Source: Acidobacteriota bacterium
GTDB lineage: Bacteria > Acidobacteriota > Terriglobia > Terriglobales > Acidobacteriaceae
Direction of reading: 5' to 3'
DNA: 64,000 nt
Assembly: GCA_021792135.1 (NCBI GenBank)
Contig: JAJYVF010000002.1
Location: forward strand, 1 to 64,000
Shown here: in pieces, positions 58,733-64,000 of the stretch
How positions within the stretch are numbered: the first letter of the stretch is position 1
Layout: each line of letters starts with the position of its first letter
Made by a program: the position numbers and the translations under genes
Notes under the pieces: generated by a model
The model's database searches: none
What the model saw: only the letters and a program-made list of their open reading frames with translations
What the model was told of the DNA's origin: nothing

Positions 58733-59905
58733 TCATTTTGCGGCTTCGGCCATGACCTTTTTGTAGATCGGCGACAGTTCGCGCAGACGCGCCACCGCGG
58801 CGGGGACGATCTCCAGCGAATAGTCGACGTCGGCATCCGTGTTGAGCTTGCTGAGGCTGAAGCGCAGGCTGGCGCGGGCGTCCGCCAGGGACAGCCCCAT
58901 CGCCTTCAGCACATGCGACGGCTCGGTGGAACCCGACGAGCAGGCCGATCCGCCGGAAACCGCCAGGCCCTTGAGGTCGAGAGCGATGACCAACGCTTCG
59001 CCTTCGAGATGACGGAAGCAGATGTTCGTCGTATTGGGGACGCGCGGCTGGCCCGCCCCATTAACCACGCATTCATCGATCGCGCCCAGCAGGCCGTCTT
59101 CAAGGCGATCGCGCCGGAGGCCGATGGCTTCGACAGCACCGTCGCTCAGGCCGGCGAGCGCGATCTCCGCAGCCTTGCCCAGCCCCACGATTCCGGGGAC
59201 GTTCTCGGTGCCGGCGCGGCGCTGGCGCTCATGGGCTCCGCCGAAGACCAGAGGCTCGAAACGCGTGCCGCGGCGCACATAAAGGACGCCAATACCCTGT
59301 GGCGCGTGGAGCTTATGGCCGGAGAGGCTGAGCAGGTGGCAGCCGATTGCTGACACGTCAATGGAAATCTTGCCCGCGGCCTGGACTGCGTCGGTGTGGA
59401 AGGAGACCTCGGCCTCGGCGGCAATCCTGCCAATCTGCTCGACGGGCTGGATGACGCCTGTCTCGTTGTTGGCCATCATGACGCTGATGAGCTTTGTCCT
59501 GGGCTTCAGCGCCCGGTAGACATCGAAGGGATCGACAAGGCCGCCGGACGAGACCGGCAGAAAGGTGACCTCGATGCCGCGCTCCTGAGCCTTCTGCGCC
59601 GCATGCAGCACGGCATGGTGCTCGATGGACGAGGTGATGAGGTGGTCTCCGGGGCGCAGGATTCCGAAGATGGCGGTGTTGTCGCTCTCGGTGCCGCCGG
59701 AGGTGAAGACGATCTCGGTGGGACGGCAGTGCAGCAGTGCCGCAACCTGCTCGCGGGCGCGCTCGACCGCTGTGCGGGCATGCTGGCCGTGCTGGTGGAT
59801 CGAGGACGCGTTACCAAAAGCGTCGGTGAAAAACGGCCGCATCGCCTCAAATACCTCGGGCAGAACCGGGGTGGTCGCATTGGCGTCCATGTAGATGCGG
59901 CGCAT
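58733..59905 (-). CDS. Cysteine desulfurase (NifS/IscS family)
   Basis: 390 residues; ATG 59905, which keeps the MDANATTPVLPEVFEAMRPFF start. PLP contacts: TSGGTESDNTAIFG, SSIEHHAVLH, NNETGVIQPVEQI; Schiff-base Lys198 in LSLSGHKLHAPQGIGVLYV; active-site Cys322 in SGGSACSSGSTEPSHVL, set in the short class I loop. It transfers cysteine sulfur to a scaffold or carrier for Fe-S, tRNA thiolation or cofactor synthesis. No iscU or tRNA-thiolation gene is adjacent, so the exact partner is not known. Confidence 0.95.
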   Translation of the reverse strand: MRRIYMDANATTPVLPEVFEAMRPFFTDAFGNASSIHQHGQHARTAVERAREQVAALLHCRPTEIVFTSGGTESDNTAIFGILRPGDHLITSSIEHHAVLHAAQKAQERGIEVTFLPVSSGGLVDPFDVYRALKPRTKLISVMMANNETGVIQPVEQIGRIAAEAEVSFHTDAVQAAGKISIDVSAIGCHLLSLSGHKLHAPQGIGVLYVRRGTRFEPLVFGGAHERQRRAGTENVPGIVGLGKAAEIALAGLSDGAVEAIGLRRDRLEDGLLGAIDECVVNGAGQPRVPNTTNICFRHLEGEALVIALDLKGLAVSGGSACSSGSTEPSHVLKAMGLSLADARASLRFSLSKLNTDADVDYSLEIVPAAVARLRELSPIYKKVMAEAAK

Positions 59906-60017
59906 ACTCTCGATTGTAGCGGCGTGGCCGGGTGGGGCGTTTGCGCGCGAGGGTGGAACGGCCCGCCAGCCGGGGCTGGTTTCAGGCAAAATGAGGAAGG
60001 AAGGCTCAGGAGACTCC

Positions 60018-60716
60018 ATGCGGGTGCTGGTCGTGGAGGACGAGGAGCGCGTGGCGGAAAATATCGCCGCTGCACTGCGCGAGAACGCCGGCCAGGCGGT
60101 GGACATTGCCCGCAGCGGCGCCGACGGGGTGGAACTCGGACGCCAGCCCAATTACGACCTGATCGTGCTGGACCTGATGCTGCCGGAGATCAGCGGCGCC
60201 GAGGTGCTCCGGGCCATCCGGTCGAGGGGCCAGACGGCGCCCGTCCTGGTGCTGACCGCCGTTGCGGAAAAAGCCTCCATCGTCAGCCTGCTGAATGCGG
60301 GCGCCGACGACTACCTTGCAAAGCCCTTCGACCTGGGCGAGCTGCTGGCCCGGGCCAAGGCGCTGATCCGGCGCGGGAAAGGGGTCAGCCATCCAAGGAT
60401 CGAGGTCGCGGACTTGGTGATCGACACGATCGAGAAGACGGTGACGGTGGCTGGGAAGCTTGTGGAGCTATCTCCCACGGAATACCGGGCTCTCGAATAC
60501 CTGAGCCACCGGCCGCGCTCGATTGTCTCGAAACAGGTGCTGCTCGAGCATCTCTACGACTACAACTGGGAGCATCACTCCAACGTCATCGAGGCGCATA
60601 TCTCGAATCTGCGCCGCAAGCTGAACCGCGGTGGCTCGCAGTGGATTGAGACGCTGCGCGGCCGCGGGTACCGCCTGCTTGCTGCGGTGCCCGCGGAACG
60701 GAGGGCTGCGCTGTGA
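60018..60716 (+). CDS. OmpR/PhoB-family response regulator
   Basis: 232 residues; ATG 60018 with CAGGAG upstream. Receiver (RVLVVEDEERVAENIAAAL; Asp52 in LIVLDLMLPEISGAEVL; Lys in DYLAKPFDLGEL) and C-terminal winged helix (LSPTEYRALEYLSHRPRSIVSKQVLLEHLY; SNVIEAHISNLRRKL; IETLRGRGYRL). It overlaps the downstream kinase by four bases (GTGA). It starts 113 bases from the divergent desulfurase. The regulon is unknown. Confidence 0.95.
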   Translation: MRVLVVEDEERVAENIAAALRENAGQAVDIARSGADGVELGRQPNYDLIVLDLMLPEISGAEVLRAIRSRGQTAPVLVLTAVAEKASIVSLLNAGADDYLAKPFDLGELLARAKALIRRGKGVSHPRIEVADLVIDTIEKTVTVAGKLVELSPTEYRALEYLSHRPRSIVSKQVLLEHLYDYNWEHHSNVIEAHISNLRRKLNRGGSQWIETLRGRGYRLLAAVPAERRAAL

Positions 60717-62155
60717 AGCGGTATTCCCTGCGCCGCCGCCTGATTGCCGCCGTCCTGCTGCTGGAGTGCGCGCTGGTGGCGGGCATGAGCGGCGCGACCC
60801 TCGTCTATACCTGGCGAGAGCAGGTCCATGCCTTCGACCTGATGCTGCGCGGACGGGCCGACTCGCTGCTGGGGCAGGTGCATGACGCCGAGGATGTGAA
60901 CGATGACGTGACCATCAACCTGGCCGCTCTCGATCTGCATCGCGGTGACCTGTGGATGGCGCGGGATCAGAACGGCCGCGCGCTCGCAACCTCGGCTGGC
61001 TGGGAAGCCCCTGTTGCAGCCGCGCTCGGGAACAGGCAGGACGCTCACAATTTCCGCTTTGAGGGCCGCGGCTTTCGCGGGCTCGTGCTGCACGGCATCC
61101 GGCAGATCGATGCCGATGACACCGGCCCGGGCATTGCGCGGCCGGTGACCATTTTCTATGCGGCGTCGCTCCATCCGGTCTGCGCCGCCCTGCGACGGGC
61201 TGCGCGATTTCTGCTGATCTCCGGCGGACTGCTGTTGCTGATTACGGGTGTAGCGCTGACCTTCCTGCTGCGGCGTGGGCTCGCGCCTCTCGAGCAGCTG
61301 AGCGAGGCCGCCGCGGCCATGACGCCCAGGCAACCGCGTTTTTACGCTCCGGAGAGCGCACAGGCAACCACGGAACTGGCCGTGCTGGGGGGCGCCCTGG
61401 AGTCGGCGACGCAGAGGCTGGAAGAAGCTTTCCGCCAGCAGCGGGTCTTTGTGCACGATGCCGCTCACGAGCTGAAGACCGCGGTGACGATCGTGAAGTC
61501 GTCGCTGCAGTTGCTGGCTTTGCGGCCGCGGAGCGCGCGCGAGTACTCGAGCGGGCTCGAAACCTGCCTTGCCGACTGCGCGCGGATGGAAGATTTGGTG
61601 CAGCGCATGCTGCAGCTGGCGCGCTTCGAACGCGAACCGGCCAATCACAACACCCGCTGCGATCTGGTCGAAGTGGCCCGCGATGTGGCCGCGCACATGG
61701 AAACGCTGGCGGAGATTCGGCGTGTGAACATCGCCATTGATGCGCCGGGATCTGCGCTCGTGCCTCTGGCCGAGGAGGCCTGCGGCTCGCTGCTTGCAAA
61801 TCTGCTGCTGAATGCCGTGCAGCACACACCGGCGGGAGGATCGGTGAAGGCGAGCATTGCCGCCGGTTCCGAGGTCGCGCTCGAGGTGCGGGATACGGGC
61901 AGCGGAATTCCGCCCGAGGACATTCCCCATCTCTTCGACCGGTTCTGGCGCGGCGACAGCTCGCGGTCCAGAAGCACCGGCGGTACGGGCCTCGGACTCT
62001 CCATCTGCAAGGCGATCGTGGATTCCTGCGGCGGCCGGATCGAGGTCAGCAGCCAGCTGGGCGAAGGAACGTGCATGCGCGTCAGCCTGCCGCCGGTCGC
62101 AGGAGACGCGGCGGTCGCCGAACGCTCCACAGCGAAGGAACCGGCGATGCACTGA
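60713..62155 (+). CDS. Sensor histidine kinase
   Basis: 480 residues; GTG start overlapping the regulator stop. Two membrane segments, LIAAVLLLECALVAGMSGATL (~11-31) and FLLISGGLLLLITGVALTFLL (~166-186), enclose a ~130-residue sensor. A HAMP-like segment (RGLAPLEQLSEAAAAMTPRQ) precedes the dimerisation box VFVHDAAHELKTAVTIVKSSLQLL. HATPase: LLANLLLNAVQHTP, VRDTGSGIPPEDIPHLFDRFWRG, STGGTGLGLSICKAIVDSCGG. Typical envelope-type kinase; the stimulus is unknown. Confidence 0.93.
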   Translation: MKRYSLRRRLIAAVLLLECALVAGMSGATLVYTWREQVHAFDLMLRGRADSLLGQVHDAEDVNDDVTINLAALDLHRGDLWMARDQNGRALATSAGWEAPVAAALGNRQDAHNFRFEGRGFRGLVLHGIRQIDADDTGPGIARPVTIFYAASLHPVCAALRRAARFLLISGGLLLLITGVALTFLLRRGLAPLEQLSEAAAAMTPRQPRFYAPESAQATTELAVLGGALESATQRLEEAFRQQRVFVHDAAHELKTAVTIVKSSLQLLALRPRSAREYSSGLETCLADCARMEDLVQRMLQLARFEREPANHNTRCDLVEVARDVAAHMETLAEIRRVNIAIDAPGSALVPLAEEACGSLLANLLLNAVQHTPAGGSVKASIAAGSEVALEVRDTGSGIPPEDIPHLFDRFWRGDSSRSRSTGGTGLGLSICKAIVDSCGGRIEVSSQLGEGTCMRVSLPPVAGDAAVAERSTAKEPAMH

Positions 62156-62247
62156 CCCGCGGCAGAGGGGACAGGCGGCCATCCCGGCACCGAACAACGC
62201 TGAAGCACAGAGGGGGACCGGACGCACGAGCATCCAGCCCCGCAATC

Positions 62248-64000
62248 CTACAGCGACAGCTCGCCGCGGATCAGATCCTTTCCCTCGGTGAGAGCAAAAC
62301 CCAGCTTCTGCGAGAGCTTCCGCATGCGCGTGTTCTCCGGCAGGAAATGGATGAGCACGCGCTGGATGCCTTCGGCGCGGGCCGCTGCCAGGCCGCGGCG
62401 CATCAGTTCCTCGCCCAGGCCCTGGCCCTGGAAATCGTCGGCAATGACGACGGCCATGCTGCCCGTGACACGGTCCTCGTGATGGATCGTGCGGCTGACA
62501 CCGGCGATGATTGACGCGCCTTCCGGATCCTTCTTCTCCGCGACAAGAGCGAGCTCCCGGTCGTAGTCGATGAAACAGATGCGGGTCAGCCGTTCGTGAG
62601 CGGTGCGCGCGCTGAGATCGAGCGACGTGAAGTAGCGCTGGACCACGGTGCGCTCCGAGAGGCGGTCGTGAAACTCGACAATGAGCGATTCGTCTTCCGG
62701 GCGGATGGGGCGAACCATCAGGTTCTCGCCCGATCTCGAGGTCCAGGGAGCCACATACTGCACCGGATAGGGCCGGATGGCGGGCCGCGGAAGCTCTTCT
62801 TCCTTCATCTCCGGACCGAAGAGGACGATGCGGGCGTCGAGAGCAATCAGCCCGTCCGGCGAGGCCAGCAGCGGGTTGATGTCGATCTCGCTGATCCAGC
62901 GCTGCTCAACCACCAGCTCGCTGAAGCGCACGACGAGCTCATCGAGCGCGGCCAGGTCGATGGATTTGCGGCCCCGCACGCCTTTCAGAGCCGTGAAGAT
63001 CTTTGTCTGCTCCATCATATGGCGGGCGAGATTGGCGGTCAGCGGAGGCAGGGCGAGCGCGCGGTCTTTCCACACCTCGACCAGCTGGCCGCCGGTCCCG
63101 AAGAGAAGCACCGGACCGAGCTGGGGATCGATGCTGCTGCCGATGATCAGCTCGTACCCATCCAGTTTGGAGAAGGGCTGAACGGTTACGCCGAGGAAGT
63201 GCTCCGCGCCGACTTTTTCGGTGACCGAGGCGCGGATCTGATCGAAAGCCTCGGCCACCTGGGTCACGGTGCGCAGGTTGAGCTTCACCCCGCCCACGTC
63301 TGTCTTGTGGGTGATGGTTTCAGAGTGCAGCTTGAGCACGACCGGATAGCCGATCTCCGCGGCTCTGTGAACGGCTTCCTGGGCCGTGCGGGCCAGCTCG
63401 GTGCGAACGGTGGGAATACCGTAAGCCGCGAGGAGCTGCTTCGATTCGTACTCGGTAAGAATGGTGCGGCCGCTCGCGCGGACCTGACTGATGATGCTGC
63501 CGGCGGTTTCGCGATTGGTGCTGACGTAATCGGCGGGACGCGCCGCGGGCGTCTCATACAGGTCGCGCAGCTTGCTGGCGTATTTCCAGGTGAGGACGAA
63601 GGTCTCGGCGGCCGCGTCGGGATACGGGAAGACAGGAATACCGGCCCGCTTGAGGATGGACTCCCCCTCGGCCACCACATCCCCGCCCATCCAGCTGGCG
63701 ATGACGGGCTTGCCGGTGGAGTGGGCGTAGGGAGCAAGATGCTGGGCCACTTCGGTGGCATCGGTCATGCCCTGCGGAGTGAGGATAACCAGCATGCCGT
63801 TGGTGTTCGGGTCCTTCGAGGCGATTTCGAGGGCCTTCGAGTAGCGGTCGGCCTCGGCGTCGCCGAGGATGTCGACAGGGTTGTTGTGGCTCCATGCCTC
63901 GGGCAGGAAGCCGTTGTAGGTGGCAAGGGTTTCGGGGGACATCTCCGTCAGTTCACCGCCGGCGGAGATGAGCGCATCGGTGGCCAGCACGCCGGGCCCC
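62248..64000 (-). CDS. NDP-forming acyl-CoA synthetase fused to a GNAT acetyltransferase (5' end outside window)
   Basis: The frame is open to the window edge, so the N-terminal CoA-binding part is missing; about 583 residues remain. Visible order: succinyl-CoA-ligase-like domain (PVDILGDAEADRYSKAL, VILTPQGMTDATEVAQHL), ATP-grasp domain (LTEYESKQLLAAYGIPTVRTELA, YPVVLKLHSETITHKTDVGGVKLNL, ISEIDINPLLA) and a C-terminal GNAT domain (NLMVRPIRPEDESLIVEFHDRLSERT, VVIADDFQGQGLGEELMRRGLAAA). This is the architecture of the Pat/PatZ-type protein lysine acetyltransferases, in which the synthetase half may be inactive and a regulatory acetyl-CoA sensor. Confidence 0.92.
   Translation of the reverse strand, partial: GPGVLATDALISAGGELTEMSPETLATYNGFLPEAWSHNNPVDILGDAEADRYSKALEIASKDPNTNGMLVILTPQGMTDATEVAQHLAPYAHSTGKPVIASWMGGDVVAEGESILKRAGIPVFPYPDAAAETFVLTWKYASKLRDLYETPAARPADYVSTNRETAGSIISQVRASGRTILTEYESKQLLAAYGIPTVRTELARTAQEAVHRAAEIGYPVVLKLHSETITHKTDVGGVKLNLRTVTQVAEAFDQIRASVTEKVGAEHFLGVTVQPFSKLDGYELIIGSSIDPQLGPVLLFGTGGQLVEVWKDRALALPPLTANLARHMMEQTKIFTALKGVRGRKSIDLAALDELVVRFSELVVEQRWISEIDINPLLASPDGLIALDARIVLFGPEMKEEELPRPAIRPYPVQYVAPWTSRSGENLMVRPIRPEDESLIVEFHDRLSERTVVQRYFTSLDLSARTAHERLTRICFIDYDRELALVAEKKDPEGASIIAGVSRTIHHEDRVTGSMAVVIADDFQGQGLGEELMRRGLAAARAEGIQRVLIHFLPENTRMRKLSQKLGFALTEGKDLIRGELSL

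Overview
The window looks like a chromosomal segment of an Acidobacteriota member, probably class Terriglobia. This is inferred from high G+C, a von Willebrand-like protein of the type annotated as the acidobacterial VWFA-related domain (21617-22561), secreted 'choice-of-anchor' Ig-like proteins, and short interspersed repeats of a kind I associate with this group. About 50 protein genes, one tRNA, several terminators and few mobile remnants are visible.

Positions 1-5370 are the accessory end. An IS3-family element is cut by the left edge. It is followed by a decayed tail of an efflux outer-membrane factor, then a tight operon (MarR regulator, Cys-less isochorismatase-like hydrolase, small membrane protein, MFS exporter), then a tyrosine integrase that reads towards the 3' end of tRNA-Glu(UUC). 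Four copies of TTGTGCCCA lie between the integrase and the tRNA and look like recombinase arm sites. The whole is the tRNA-proximal end of an integrated element.

Positions 5700-30000 are mostly core genes: ilvE, a frameshifted Ig-repeat surface protein, an MscS-type channel, DUF4142 protein, clpB, hsp20, pyruvate phosphate dikinase, a methyltransferase-like protein, gltX, a VWA protein coupled to a MoaD-MoaE fusion, a sugar aminotransferase, small basic and zinc-ribbon proteins, a formamidase/amidase pair and an SMP-30 lactonase.

Positions 30029-38238 form the most interesting unit: two divergent operons. Leftward: a receiver-only response regulator, tandem-Usp protein, a small Cys-rich protein and a P1B-type metal ATPase. 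Rightward: an exported rubrerythrin, a DUF2231 membrane protein, a histidine kinase and an NtrC-type sigma-54 activator. The intergenic region carries outward-facing sigma-54 promoter matches (one very good, one fair) with a TGTC/GACA dyad midway between them. I infer a self-contained sigma-54-controlled metal/oxidative-stress regulon that includes its own activator.

Positions 38300-64000 are again largely housekeeping: a PIG-L deacetylase, 2-oxoacid:acceptor oxidoreductase (two subunits), tlyA with an in-frame repeat-derived insertion, an orphan RskA-like protein, a ROK/polyphosphate glucokinase-like kinase, carAB, a long TolC-family protein, truA, an M20 hydrolase and amidohydrolase pair, ahcY-metF (methionine cycle), a cysteine desulfurase, an OmpR-type two-component pair and an NDP-forming acyl-CoA synthetase-GNAT fusion cut by the right edge. 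Two interspersed repeat families (A: 42793 and 56188; B: 42501 and 52998) punctuate this part.
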